Below the pieces are notes generated by a model, which searched no databases, was not told where the DNA came from, and worked only from the letters and a program-made list of their open reading frames with translations. This document shows, piece after piece, positions 1-7,898 of a DNA stretch of 19,399 nt. Both the position numbers and the translations under genes were made by a program. Origin of the DNA: JBHHYR01 sp046757585. Its GTDB lineage: Bacteria; Desulfobacterota; Binatia; HRBIN30. The stretch lies in contig JBHHYR010000057.1 in the NCBI GenBank assembly GCA_046757585.1, positions 1 to 19,399 on the forward strand, in the 5' to 3' direction. The stretch's first letter is position 1. Each line of letters opens with the position of its first letter.

Positions 1-696
1 ATCCGGAAGCAGCGTAAACGGTCCCAGCGCTTGCTCGATACGGTTGCGGGTGTCCCGGTTGGATACAAAATGCGATACGGCCAACCGCGCGCATTCCCCA
101 CCCCCGAGTGGCATCAGTTCAATGAAACGGACATGCCAGTCACGCTCGAATGTGAGGTGCGCCAGGTCGACGACGTCTTCGTCGTTGTACCCTCGGGTGA
201 CAACCACATTGAGCTTGATGGGCCGCAGGCCCGCGGCCTCCGCAGCTTCGAGGCCTGCCCAAATTTCCTCGACGGTTCCGAACCGCATAATCCGCTGCAA
301 ACGGCCGGGGTGTAGGGTGTCGATGTGCACGTTGACGCGCCGTAGCCCCGCCTGCGCGAGACGTTCCGCCAGCCTGGGCAGCAAGATCGCGTTGGTGGTC
401 ATGGCCAGGTCCCGCAGACCGGGAAGACGGCCGAGGCGTGCCACGATATCGAGCAAGTCCGGTCGCAGGGTCGGCTCGCCGCCGGTCAGGCGGATCTTGC
501 GGAACCCCACCTCGAGCGCCGCGCGTGCCACCCGTTCGATCTCGGCGGGGGACAGCAAATCGGCCGCACGCGAGAACTGCAGGCCGCTGAGGGGCATGCA
601 GTACACGCAACGCAGGTTGCAGTGGTCGATGAGGGAGATGCGCAGGTAATCGATGGTCCGGCCAAAGACGTCCTGGGGCATACGCCAGGTGTCCAT
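1..696 (-). CDS. moaA: GTP 3',8-cyclase MoaA, 5' part (cut by window edge)
   Basis: Radical SAM enzyme of the first step of molybdenum cofactor synthesis, turning GTP into the precursor of cyclic pyranopterin monophosphate. The frame read backwards from 696 begins MDTWRMPQDVFGRTIDYLR, then has the CxxxCxxC cluster motif CNLRCVYC, a RLTGGEPTLR motif and RFIELMPLGGGE, all typical of MoaA. It stays open to base 1, so about 232 residues are visible. The C-terminal part that carries the second iron-sulfur cluster and the terminal GG lies outside the window. The start is uncertain: ATG at 696 or ATG at 681, neither with a clear ribosome binding site; 681 fits the family N-terminus better. It is divergent from the symporter gene at 1009. 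Identity is firm at family level; a related radical SAM protein is the only real alternative. Confidence 0.87.
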   Translation of the reverse strand, partial: MDTWRMPQDVFGRTIDYLRISLIDHCNLRCVYCMPLSGLQFSRAADLLSPAEIERVARAALEVGFRKIRLTGGEPTLRPDLLDIVARLGRLPGLRDLAMTTNAILLPRLAERLAQAGLRRVNVHIDTLHPGRLQRIMRFGTVEEIWAGLEAAEAAGLRPIKLNVVVTRGYNDEDVVDLAHLTFERDWHVRFIELMPLGGGECARLAVSHFVSNRDTRNRIEQALGPFTLLPD

Positions 697-858
697 GTAA
701 GTGGCGCAGATGTCAAGTTGGAGGGCAATGGGACGTGCGGAACGGGGTTTTCCTGCGGCAGGCACCGGGGGGCTGCGGAGCCGAGCGCGTTGACTTCCGC
801 GAACGCAGTTGGCAGGGTCACCCCACTTTTACCAGCTGGCTCGGAAACCCCACACGGC

Positions 859-890
859 GATGTTTCGACAAGCTGCGCATGACCGGATCG
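859..890. repeat. Dispersed repeat, copy 1 (diverged)
   Basis: The 32 bases aligned with 12170-12201 match at 24 positions without gaps; the shared core is TTCGAC..GCT..GCATG..CGGATC. It resembles the intergenic repeat around TTCGACAAGCTCAGCATGA that recurs in many environmental bacterial genomes. Its role is unknown. Confidence 0.5.
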
Positions 891-913
891 CGCCCACGGG
901 TTCAGTGAAATGG

Positions 914-934
914 GGCGTTCATCCTGCGAACGCC
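914..934. repeat. Perfect inverted repeat (7-bp arms)
   Basis: GGCGTTC at 914-920 and GAACGCC at 928-934 are exact reverse complements around a 7-nt loop. It lies 75 bp before the symporter start, so it could be an operator or a leader hairpin. The half-site GCGAACGC also occurs at 799-806 in the same intergenic region. Confidence 0.45.
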
Positions 935-1008
935 TGCGCGGCTCAGCCCGCGGGGCGCGGCCCGGTCTGATGCACGCCTGGCAATCGCGCGACGAGGTTG
1001 GGTGAGCA

Positions 1009-2676
1009 ATGCAGGCTAGCGGACCACGCGACGGGTGGAGTACTCGCATCGGAGTCATTCTTGCCGTTTCCGGGTCGGCCGTCGGGTTGGGGAATTTTGT
1101 GCGCTTTCCCGGCCGTGCGGCCCTCTACGGCGGCGGCGCATTCATGATCCCATATTTCATTTCACTCGTGATATTGGGAATCCCGATTTGCTGGCTGGAA
1201 TGGACGCTGGGGCGGCAGGGTGGCCGCTACGGATTCAACTCTGCCCCAGGCCTGTTCAGCGTTGTGACGCGTACCAGATCGGCACAATTTTTCGGAGCGC
1301 TGGCGGTACTCATTCCCCTCGTCATCTACATGTATTACGTTTTCATCGAATCCTGGTGCCTGCGATATGCTTGGGACTACCTGATCGGGAACATACAGCC
1401 GGGGCCGGACCCGAATCAGTTCTCATCCTACTTTTCCACCCGGTTCAACCGGTCCATCGGCGCGCACCGGGACGGTGCGCTGTTCGAAGGGCTCTCCGGC
1501 GGCCTCGTCTTTCTGAGCATCTGCTTCGTGATCAACTTCACGCTCATCTACCGCGGTGTGGCCAAGGGCATCGAAACGTTCTGCAAGTGGGCCATGCCCG
1601 CGCTGATCGTGGCGGCGCTCATCGTTCTCGCCCGGGTGCTCACACTCGGGACACCGAATCCCGCCCATCCCGATCAGAACGTGCTCAATGGGCTCGGGTT
1701 CATGTGGAACCCGAAGCCGGTCGGCAGTGGGAGCACGTTCTCAGCCCTGGCTGACCCCCAGGTGTGGCTCGAGGCGGCCGGGCAGATTTTCTTCTCGCTC
1801 TCTGTCGGATTCGGCATCATTCTCACGTACGCCAGCTACCTGAGACCGCATGATGACGTGGTGCTGTCCGGGCTGACTGCCTCGGCGACGAACGAGTTTT
1901 GCGAAGTCTGCCTCGGCGGACTGATTACCATCCCGGCCGCCTTCATCTTCCTGGGGGCGGCACCGCTGTCCCAGGTGGCGGGCTCCAGCATAGGCCTGGG
2001 GTTTCATGCGGTCCCGGTCGTGTTCGAGTACCTCCCGTTCGGACGTTTCTTTGGCTTCCTCTGGTTTGGCTTGCTCTTTCTGGCTGCGGTGACCAGCTCG
2101 ATCTCGATGCTGCAGCCGGCGATCGCTTTCTTGGAAGAGGGCTTCGGGATGGGGCGCCGCAGTGCCATGGCTGCGCTTGGCTTGATCACCGCCACGGGCG
2201 CGCTGCTCGTCGTGTACTTCACCAAGAACACGGTTGCGCTGGATGTGATGGACTTCTGGGTTGGCAGCGCGCTGTTGATTGTGCTGGCGTTGTTCGAGGT
2301 CGTCCTGTTCGGATGGGTCCTCGGGGTGGACCGCGGCCTCGACGAGGCAAACCGCGGCAGCGATATCCGGATCCCGCGCGTGTTCGGGTTCATTATTCGC
2401 TACGTCTGTCCCACGTATCTGCTGGCCATTCTCGGAGGCTTTGCCTACCGCAACTTCCCGGCGCAGGCGCGCGCCGTTGCACAGCGGCCCGCAGCGCTGT
2501 TGACGGTGAGTTTCATCGGTCTCGTTTTCGTCTTCCTCTTGTTGCTGGTTCGCTTGGCAGTGCGGCGCTGGGAGCGCGAGGGACGCTTCGAGCGTGTGGC
2601 CCGTGCCCGCCTCCGGTCCGACGGGATCGGACGCAGTGTTCTGTTGCCCTCTTCTTCCGACGGGGAAGACCGATGA
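1009..2676 (+). CDS. LeuT-like sodium-dependent amino-acid symporter (NSS/SNF family)
   Basis: Inner-membrane transporter of 555 residues that should bring an amino acid in with sodium ions. The N-terminal helix reads VSGSAVGLGNFVRFP, then GGGAFMIPY and WLEWTLGRQGG, very close to LeuT. The TM6 region reads FFSLSVGFGIILTYASYLR, TM7 keeps the sodium-binding Asn in SATNEF, and TM8 has VTSSISMLQP with the Thr-Ser-Ser of the second sodium site. About 12 membrane segments are evident. Ser23 replaces the substrate-contacting Asn21 of LeuT, so the substrate may differ. The stop overlaps the start of a small accessory subunit at 2673 (ATGA), which supports translational coupling. The ATG at 1009 lies 7 nt before the family core; its ribosome site is weak. 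The exact substrate cannot be read from sequence. Confidence 0.93.
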   Translation: MQASGPRDGWSTRIGVILAVSGSAVGLGNFVRFPGRAALYGGGAFMIPYFISLVILGIPICWLEWTLGRQGGRYGFNSAPGLFSVVTRTRSAQFFGALAVLIPLVIYMYYVFIESWCLRYAWDYLIGNIQPGPDPNQFSSYFSTRFNRSIGAHRDGALFEGLSGGLVFLSICFVINFTLIYRGVAKGIETFCKWAMPALIVAALIVLARVLTLGTPNPAHPDQNVLNGLGFMWNPKPVGSGSTFSALADPQVWLEAAGQIFFSLSVGFGIILTYASYLRPHDDVVLSGLTASATNEFCEVCLGGLITIPAAFIFLGAAPLSQVAGSSIGLGFHAVPVVFEYLPFGRFFGFLWFGLLFLAAVTSSISMLQPAIAFLEEGFGMGRRSAMAALGLITATGALLVVYFTKNTVALDVMDFWVGSALLIVLALFEVVLFGWVLGVDRGLDEANRGSDIRIPRVFGFIIRYVCPTYLLAILGGFAYRNFPAQARAVAQRPAALLTVSFIGLVFVFLLLLVRLAVRRWEREGRFERVARARLRSDGIGRSVLLPSSSDGEDR

Positions 2677-2825
2677 CGTTCGTTGGGTGGTGCCTAATGC
2701 TTGCCTCGGTCGGGTTCGTCGTGATGTTGAATGCGTTTTGCTTCTATCGCGTGCTCAAAACGCCAGGGGCCGAAGACCATCTCCATGCGCCGCTCGATAT
2801 CGAAACCCGAGAGGACCTGGAGTGA
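2673..2825 (+). CDS. Small one-helix accessory subunit of the symporter (MetS-like)
   Basis: A 50-residue protein beginning MTFVGWCLMLASVGFVVMLN: one hydrophobic helix (about residues 3-25), then a short basic stretch YRVLKT and an acidic tail ending TREDLE. Its ATG overlaps the symporter stop as ATGA, so it should be made by coupled translation. Bacterial NSS transporters are often followed by such a small gene; in Corynebacterium glutamicum the MetS subunit is needed for transport by MetP. Size, topology and position fit that family, which is annotated as symporter small accessory protein. I infer that it stabilises or assists the transporter at 1009-2676. It is easily missed because the same frame is open far upstream inside the symporter gene. 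Confidence 0.82.
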   Translation: MTFVGWCLMLASVGFVVMLNAFCFYRVLKTPGAEDHLHAPLDIETREDLE

Positions 2826-2864
2826 TATCGCACTCGCCACGGCAGGCGGGCCACCTGACCTGAC

Positions 2865-2880
2865 GGGGCCCCGGGCCCTG
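2865..2880. terminator. Possible bidirectional terminator or GC hairpin
   Basis: In the 58-bp gap between two convergent genes, GGGCC (2866-2870) can pair with GGCCC (2874-2878) around a 3-nt loop, and GGGGCCCC at 2865-2872 is itself a palindrome. No T-tract follows on either strand, so termination is only a guess from position. Confidence 0.3.
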
Positions 2881-2883
2881 ACA

Positions 2884-3681
2884 TCACCCGAGCAGTAGCA
2901 GAATCGCCGCGCCGGCCGCGAGCCGATAGTAACCGAAACCCGTGAAGGTGTGCCGCTGCACAAATACGATCAACGCGCGCACGACGATCAAGGCGGATAG
3001 GAACGCCGTCATGAAACCGATCCCAAGCGACAGGATGTTGCTCGCGGCAAGCAGGTGACGCGCCTTGAACAGGCTGTAGAGGCTGGCGGCGAACATCGTT
3101 GGGATGGAGAGGTAGAAGGAAAACTGCGTCGATGCTGGCCGGTCCATCCCAACGACCATGCCCCCGATGATCGTGGCGGCGGCGCGTGAGACGCCGGGAA
3201 CCAGCGACAGCACCTGTGCGGCGCCAACCCAAGCCGCATGCCTCCACCCCGCCGCCTCGATGGTATGGACGTGAAAGCGCCACTCCTGCCGTTCCACCAG
3301 GATGATCAGCAAGCCCCCGACCATCAAACTGACGGCCACCACGATTGGACTGAACAAATGTTCTTCAATGAGTCGGTGACACAACAACCCCGCGACAGCC
3401 GCCGGCACGAAGGCCACGAACACCTTACCGATCAGTGATCGGGCCCCTGCGTCGGTGCGTGCACGCCGCAGCAAGTCCGACAGGGGACCAGAATAATGCC
3501 AGATGACAGCCCAGATGGCGCCCAGCTGGATGAAGATCTCGAACGTCTGACGTGCTGTTCCAGGATACTTGAGGACCGCCGAAGCGACGATGAGGTGTCC
3601 GGTCGAGGAAATGGGGAGAAATTCGGTGATCCCTTCGACGATTCCTAGCACGATGGCTTTGAGCATTATCATTAGGTCCAC
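2884..3681 (-). CDS. uppP: Undecaprenyl-diphosphatase UppP (BacA family)
   Basis: Integral membrane phosphatase that turns undecaprenyl diphosphate into the monophosphate, recycling the lipid carrier for peptidoglycan and other envelope polymers; it also gives some bacitracin tolerance. The 265-residue product has the signature GIVEGITEFLPISSTGHL at residues 13-30 (Glu16, Glu20, Ser26, His29) and the second motif VPGVSRAAATI near residues 161-171 with the conserved Arg166. Most members have PGTSRSGAT, so the two residues after Arg166 are variant. Eight or so hydrophobic segments follow the family pattern. The start is open: GTG at 3681 has an AGAGG two bases upstream, while ATG at 3672 or 3666 would also give a normal N-terminus. 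It is divergent from lexA with 107 bp between. Confidence 0.95.
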   Translation of the reverse strand: MDLMIMLKAIVLGIVEGITEFLPISSTGHLIVASAVLKYPGTARQTFEIFIQLGAIWAVIWHYSGPLSDLLRRARTDAGARSLIGKVFVAFVPAAVAGLLCHRLIEEHLFSPIVVAVSLMVGGLLIILVERQEWRFHVHTIEAAGWRHAAWVGAAQVLSLVPGVSRAAATIIGGMVVGMDRPASTQFSFYLSIPTMFAASLYSLFKARHLLAASNILSLGIGFMTAFLSALIVVRALIVFVQRHTFTGFGYYRLAAGAAILLLLG

Positions 3682-3743
3682 TGCCTCTGGCCCTGGCGGG
3701 AGCCGAAACCGCCGCAGCTGTCGTGCCTGCGGACCTCCATCGA

Positions 3744-3772
3744 TTGAACCTTCGCCTGATTTTCGCTATACG
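3744..3772 (+). promoter_or_regulatory. Sigma-70-like promoter of lexA
   Basis: TTGAAC at 3744-3749 and TATACG at 3767-3772 are separated by exactly 17 bp. The expected start of transcription, about 3779, leaves a very short leader before the ATG at 3789, with GGAGG at 3779-3783 as ribosome site. Confidence 0.6.
3750..3766 (+). promoter_or_regulatory. Candidate LexA operator (direct repeat)
   Basis: CTTCGC at 3750-3755 is repeated as TTTCGC at 3761-3766 with an 11-bp period, filling the spacer of the lexA promoter. LexA of Alphaproteobacteria binds direct repeats GTTC-N7-GTTC with the same period, and most lexA genes repress themselves. The half-site here is not a known consensus, so this is inference from position and spacing. 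Confidence 0.3.
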
Positions 3773-3788
3773 GGTAGCGGAGGGTCAC

Positions 3789-4391
3789 ATGATCCTGACA
3801 AAGCGTCAGCGACAGCTGTACAACTACCTGGACGACTACATCGCGCGTCACGGGTACGCGCCGACCCTCGAAGAGATCGGAGAGCACTTTCACCTTTCGT
3901 CGTTAGCGACTGTACACAAGCACCTCTCCAACTTGGAGCACAAGGGGCTCATCGTTCGCAAGTGGAACTTCAGCCGCGCGATCGAGTTGGTGCCACGGCA
4001 GAGGAAGTCGGGGGCCGTCGAGGTACCGCTGCTTGGTCAGGTGGCTGCGGGGCAGCCCATCGAAGCCTTGGAGACCAGCGACACCTTCACCGTTCCTGAA
4101 GAGTTCATCCGCCGCCAGAACACCTTCGTTCTGCGTGTGAAGGGGAATTCGATGGTTGACGACGGCATCTGGGACGGCGACTACATCGTTGTCGAGGAAC
4201 GGCAGTCGGCTGACAACGGGGAGACCGTGGTCGCGCTGGTCAACGGTGACGCGACGGTCAAGAAGTTCTATCGCGAAAGGGGCGGGAAGGTACGGCTCAT
4301 GCCAGCCAATGAGTCGATTGCACCGATTCTGGTGAATGAGCGAGACGTGACCATCCGCGGCGCGGTGGTCGCGGTGATGCGCAAGTATTAG
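3789..4391 (+). CDS. lexA: LexA repressor, SOS regulator with self-cleaving domain
   Basis: A 200-residue repressor of the DNA-damage response. Residues 1-70 form the winged helix domain, with LSSLATVHKHLSNLEHKG as the recognition region and SRAIEL before the linker. The cleavage site is Ala87-Gly88 (GQVAAGQP), the nucleophile Ser121 in KGNSMVDDG and the general base Lys158 in DATVKKF; the Ser-Lys spacing of 37 equals that of E. coli LexA. The start at 3789 is chosen because MILTKRQ is the usual N-terminus and GGAGG sits 5 bp upstream; a longer open frame reaches 3723 but overlaps the promoter. In activated RecA filaments it should cut itself and release SOS genes. The recognition helix is of the SxATVHKHL type seen in several non-gamma lineages, so the operator will not be the E. 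coli box. Confidence 0.97.
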   Translation: MILTKRQRQLYNYLDDYIARHGYAPTLEEIGEHFHLSSLATVHKHLSNLEHKGLIVRKWNFSRAIELVPRQRKSGAVEVPLLGQVAAGQPIEALETSDTFTVPEEFIRRQNTFVLRVKGNSMVDDGIWDGDYIVVEERQSADNGETVVALVNGDATVKKFYRERGGKVRLMPANESIAPILVNERDVTIRGAVVAVMRKY

Positions 4392-4447
4392 CCGCAGTTG
4401 CACGAGCAACGGGAGAGGGGACAGGGACTACGATCCGCAAAAGCCGG

Positions 4448-4476
4448 GCGCTGCAACTACGGTTGCAACCGAGCGC
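4448..4476 (+). repeat. Bulged stem-loop between lexA and hemW
   Basis: GCAAC-TACG-GTTGC (4453-4466) is a perfect 5-bp hairpin, and the flanks GCGCT (4448-4452) and AGCGC (4472-4476) also pair, leaving a 5-nt bulge on the 3' side. There is no U-tract directly after it, so it may be a weak terminator of lexA or a leader structure of hemW. Confidence 0.35.
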
Positions 4477-4543
4477 CGGGACGCGCGGCGGTTTTGATCG
4501 CACGGGGCACTGTGACCCCCGCCCCAGCGTAGGGCGCTGAGCG

Positions 4544-5722
4544 ATGGGTACATTTGGACTCTACATTCACATTCCGTATTGCCGTGCGAAATGCCCCTAT
4601 TGCGACTTCAATTCCTACGCGGCGCAGCGATGGCCCGAGCAGGCGTACGTCGCGGCGCTGTGTGACGAGCTTTCTCATTATGCCGCGCTCGCGAAATGGA
4701 GGGGTGGCAGGGTGAGCACGGTCTTCTTCGGCGGCGGGACGCCGTCGTTGTTTTCAGCTCGCTCGATCAGGCGGATTCTCACGCGTGTGTCAGAGCTCTG
4801 GGAGCTTTCGCCGCTAGCCGAAACCACGCTGGAGGCCAACCCGGGAACGGTGTCGCTCGGGAAGCTGAGCGCTCTGCGGGCGGCCGGCGTCAACCGCGTG
4901 AGCTTCGGAATCCAGTCGTTCACGCCGCGCCACTTGCGCACCTTGGGTCGTATTCACAGCGGGGAGGACGCCGTGGCAGCCGTGCAGCTAGCGCGTGCCG
5001 CGGGGTTTGCCGACGTCAGCATCGACCTCATCTTCGCCCTCCCGCAGCAGACGCTGGCGGAATGGGAAGGCGACCTGCGGCAAGGATGCGCACTACGTCC
5101 AGATCACATCTCCGCCTATAATCTGACCTACGAACCGGGTACCCCGTTCCACACGCTGCGGGCGCGGGGAGCGTTACGGGAGCTACCCGAAGAGATCGAG
5201 GTAGCAATGTTCCTGCGTACGCGCGCGCTGCTCGCCGCGGCTGGCTATCAGCAGTATGAGATTTCAAACTATGCTCGACCGGGATTCGCCTGCCGCCACA
5301 ATCTCAACTACTGGCGTAGTGGTGATTACCTCGGTGTCGGTGCGGGGGCGCACTCGTACACCGCGGCTCCGTGCGGCCGCCGGATCGGGCACAGCGAGGC
5401 TGTTTGGGGATGGCGCTGGAGCAACGAGAGACTCCCCGATCGATATCTGCGTGCCGTCCGCGAGAACGGCCAGGGCCGGAGCACTGAAGAGACACTCGAC
5501 GAGAGGCAAGCGCGCGGGGAGTTCGTCTTCCTCGGCCTGCGCTGCCGCGAAGGCTTCGCGGCAACGGAATTTCGTCAGCGCTTCGGTGCCGCGTTTCCAG
5601 CCGCGTTTCCTCACGTCTACGACCTCTGCGCACAAGGATTGCTGCGGGACGCCGATGAGCGGTGGCGGCTCACGACGCGGGGGTTCCTGGTTGCGGACAG
5701 CGTGTTCGCCACGTTTCTGTAA
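4544..5722 (+). CDS. hemW: HemW, radical SAM heme chaperone
   Basis: Of 392 residues, the usual length. The cluster motif is CRAKCPYCDF at residues 13-22: Cys13, Cys17 and Cys20 bind the 4Fe-4S cluster, and Phe22 stands where true HemN coproporphyrinogen dehydrogenases have a fourth Cys. That marks HemW, which binds heme and hands it to target proteins rather than oxidising coproporphyrinogen. Further marks are FFGGGTPS at 61-68, LEANPGT at 97-102, FGIQSF, DLIFALPQQT and the C-terminal HNLNYW at 252-257 with GVGAGAHSY. The start ATG 4544 gives the standard short N-terminus before YIHIPYC; the ribosome site is weak. Older annotations call this gene a HemN-like oxidase. It ends convergent with the ABC permease gene. 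A role in supplying heme to the cytochromes of this window is possible but not shown. Confidence 0.95.
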   Translation: MGTFGLYIHIPYCRAKCPYCDFNSYAAQRWPEQAYVAALCDELSHYAALAKWRGGRVSTVFFGGGTPSLFSARSIRRILTRVSELWELSPLAETTLEANPGTVSLGKLSALRAAGVNRVSFGIQSFTPRHLRTLGRIHSGEDAVAAVQLARAAGFADVSIDLIFALPQQTLAEWEGDLRQGCALRPDHISAYNLTYEPGTPFHTLRARGALRELPEEIEVAMFLRTRALLAAAGYQQYEISNYARPGFACRHNLNYWRSGDYLGVGAGAHSYTAAPCGRRIGHSEAVWGWRWSNERLPDRYLRAVRENGQGRSTEETLDERQARGEFVFLGLRCREGFAATEFRQRFGAAFPAAFPHVYDLCAQGLLRDADERWRLTTRGFLVADSVFATFL

Positions 5723-5855
5723 ACGTCGTTGAGTGCGCAATCCGTCCATCAGGTCGGGATTTCGGAAGAACAAGGCCTGCGTGGGTAAGACGAACTGGGA
5801 CTTACGCGAGCGGCGCTGCATCGGCGGCCGTGATTCTCCGGACCAGCAAGGTTGA

Positions 5856-6638
5856 TCATACCCGGGCTTGGCTGCGCCGTGCGCTGCGTGTGGCGAGTAG
5901 GAACGTCACGGCGCAGAACGCGATGCTGATGGCAACCGAGGGGGCAAGCGGCGGAACCAATCCCGCAGCGGGCGGACGCTCGAGGTACAGGCAGCGGCGC
6001 AGAGCCGCCACGCCGTAGGTAAGCGGGTTTGCAGTCATGAGCCAGCTCAGTGGTGCTGGCAGGCCACGAGCTGGGAAGAACGCTCCGGAGAGCAGCCAGA
6101 TCGGAATCAGGATGAGGTTCATGATGGCGTGGAAGCCCTGCGTCGATTCCATGTGCCAGGCAATCATGAGGCCAAGGCTGGTGAGACTCAGCGATACAAT
6201 GACCATGACCCCGATCGTCGCTGCGACCGAGGCCACCGACAACGCGATACCGAGGAGAGGCGCCATGAGCAGGAACAGCGCGCCTTGGAGGACGGCAAGC
6301 GACGTTCCACCGCACGCCTGTCCGAGCACAATGGCCCAGCGAGGCACCGGCGCAGCCAGGACACCCTGGAGGAATCCTTCGCGCCGGTCCTCCACGGTGG
6401 AGATGGTCGCGAATATCGCGGTGAATAGGAGCACGAGCGTGATCACTCCAGGGTAAAAGTACTCGACGTAGCTCGTCTCCGTACCGGCGGGCCGAAAGGA
6501 GGCGTTGAGGCCGCCACCCAGTAACAGCCAGAAGACCAACGGCTGGGCGAAGGCGCCCGTGACGCGGCTGCGCTGGCGGATGAACCGGACGACTTCCCGG
6601 TGCCACAACGCATAGACTGGCAACAACGATCGGCTCAT
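5856..6638 (-). CDS. ABC-2 type exporter permease
   Basis: A 260-residue inner-membrane protein with about six hydrophobic segments. It begins MSRSLLPVYALWHREVVRF and has the family pattern of a long loop with TVEDRREGFLQGVLAAPV after the second helix, then LSGAFFPARGLPAPLSW and ANPLTYGVAALR near the end, as in DrrB, NodJ and related exporter permeases. Its ATG overlaps the stop of the ATPase gene by 4 bp, so the two are translated together. The complex should be a homodimer of this subunit with two ATPases. Substrate classes for this family include lipids, polysaccharides, antibiotics and heme-like compounds, and nothing here selects among them. It is not a CcmB, whose sequence pattern differs. 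No terminator is evident in the 133-bp convergent gap to hemW. Confidence 0.92.
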   Translation of the reverse strand: MSRSLLPVYALWHREVVRFIRQRSRVTGAFAQPLVFWLLLGGGLNASFRPAGTETSYVEYFYPGVITLVLLFTAIFATISTVEDRREGFLQGVLAAPVPRWAIVLGQACGGTSLAVLQGALFLLMAPLLGIALSVASVAATIGVMVIVSLSLTSLGLMIAWHMESTQGFHAIMNLILIPIWLLSGAFFPARGLPAPLSWLMTANPLTYGVAALRRCLYLERPPAAGLVPPLAPSVAISIAFCAVTFLLATRSARRSQARV

Positions 6639-7606
6639 GCCTGCATCTGCTCCGGCGTCCCATCTGCCCAGAAGCGGTGACCTGTGAAATGAATGAATGC
6701 GTCCTCGAGCGTCGGCTTGCCGTAGGATACCAGGATCACGTCCGCCGGAAAGGCTTCCACCAGGTCGCGCACGAATTCGTGCCCGCGCGACCGCTCGATC
6801 CGCAACGTGCCGTCCACGACCGTTACCTCGCCGCCGAAACGCTCGCGGATCTTCAGCCGCAAGGCAGCAGGATCCTGCGTGTGGACCACGACGACGTCGC
6901 CCCCTACGCTGTCCTTGAGCCCTCCCGGCGATCCGACACGCACCAGCTTACCGCAGTGCAAGATCGCGACCCGATCGCAGCGCTCGGCTTCTTCCATGTA
7001 GTGCGTTGTGAGTACGGCAGTCACACCCTCCTGTTCGCGTAACTCCTGCAGGTAGTGTACGAGGTCGCGCCGCGCGCCAGGGTCGAGGCCGGTGCTCGGT
7101 TCGTCAAACAACAGCAGGCGGGGGGCGTGGAGCAACGCCTTGGCCAGCTCTACACGGCGTTGCAGACCTCCCGACAGGGTTTCGACGCGATCCTCGGCGC
7201 GCTCGGTCAGACCAAGCCGGCGCAGCACCAGATGGGCGCGCTGGCGCAGCGGAGCGCCACGCAGCCCGTAGAGATGGCCGTGGCAGAGGAGATTCTCCAT
7301 CACAGTGAGCTTTCCGTCGAGGCTGGGACGCTGAAACACTACGCCGAGATGCCGGCGCACAGCCTCTGGTGCGCCGCACAGCGCGTCACCGAAGATGAAC
7401 GCCGCGCCCGCACTGGGTGTCATGAGGGTCGACAAGATCTGGAAGAGTGTTGTCTTGCCACTACCGTTGGGTCCCAGGAGCCCGAAGATCTCCCCACGCT
7501 TCACCGTGAAGCTGACCTCGTCGAGCGCGACGCGCGTCCCGTAGACGTGCCGGAGCCGGTCGACCCTAATGGCTTCCTGGCCCAACTGTGGAACCCCCTG
7601 GGGCAT
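6635..7606 (-). CDS. ABC exporter ATP-binding protein (DrrA-like)
   Basis: The 323-residue ATPase partner of the permease. Walker A is GPNGSGKTT (45-53), the Q-loop is VVFQRP (Gln92), the ABC signature LSGGLQRR begins at 144, Walker B is LLLFDEPSTGLDP (from 164) and the switch histidine is His202 in LTTHYMEEAERC. About 90 residues follow the nucleotide-binding domain, ending with the KPTLEDAFIHFTG motif typical of DrrA-type exporters, where the tail regulates assembly. ATG 7606 is the only ATG before the domain and has just a weak GAG next to it; no other start lies upstream before a stop. It is the first gene of a two-gene operon and is divergent from the flavoprotein gene at 7899. Confidence 0.94.
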   Translation of the reverse strand: MPQGVPQLGQEAIRVDRLRHVYGTRVALDEVSFTVKRGEIFGLLGPNGSGKTTLFQILSTLMTPSAGAAFIFGDALCGAPEAVRRHLGVVFQRPSLDGKLTVMENLLCHGHLYGLRGAPLRQRAHLVLRRLGLTERAEDRVETLSGGLQRRVELAKALLHAPRLLLFDEPSTGLDPGARRDLVHYLQELREQEGVTAVLTTHYMEEAERCDRVAILHCGKLVRVGSPGGLKDSVGGDVVVVHTQDPAALRLKIRERFGGEVTVVDGTLRIERSRGHEFVRDLVEAFPADVILVSYGKPTLEDAFIHFTGHRFWADGTPEQMQA

Positions 7607-7898
7607 CTCAAACGCTGCCGCAGGCTGTGGTGCGCAGTCGGTAGCGGGGGCGATACAGTCCCAGCGCCCGTTTCAGGGCAATCTCTAGGGGCGGCGCAGT
7701 CATGAGACGACCTACACTTCTGCAGCATAGTGCCATAGCGCGCTACCGTCCGAAAGCTCGCACCGGCGACATGGTAAGCTTGAGGGCCAACGTCACAGGA
7801 GAGTGTGAACTCCAACGCAAGAACGGGGCGGCATATCGCCATCCTGGCCATATCGTGGCACAATATGTGGTGAACGCTTGCACCGCGGGGAACAAGGA
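7607..7898. other. 292-bp divergent intergenic region
   Basis: Holds the promoters of the ABC exporter operon (leftward) and of the flavin-fold gene (rightward). I see no gene. GGCG and CGCC form a short inverted repeat at 7827-7840, and CATATCG occurs twice, at 7832-7838 and 7849-7855. No -35/-10 pair is convincing. Confidence 0.5.

Larger units (their letters stand above)
697..1008. other. 312-bp divergent intergenic region
   Basis: No convincing gene. It separates moaA (leftward) from the symporter gene (rightward) and must hold both promoters. I see a perfect 7-bp inverted repeat at 914-934, a degenerate copy of a dispersed repeat at 859-890, and a CCAGCTGG palindrome at 832-839. No clear -35/-10 pair stands out for either gene. 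Confidence 0.6.

Noticed and set aside
486..1058. A 190-codon open frame on the - strand across the moaA start and the intergenic region
   Set aside because: It overlaps moaA in another frame; the product is rich in Pro, Ser, Arg and Cys with no domain pattern, and it runs into the symporter gene start.
4544..5722. Calling this gene oxygen-independent coproporphyrinogen oxidase (HemN)
   Set aside because: The motif is CxxxCxxCxF, not CxxxCxxCxC, and the length is that of HemW.
7827..7880. A sigma-54-type promoter, suggested by TGGCAC before the flavin-fold gene
   Set aside because: The TTGC element is about 15 bp from TGGCAC instead of 5, so the -24/-12 geometry is wrong.
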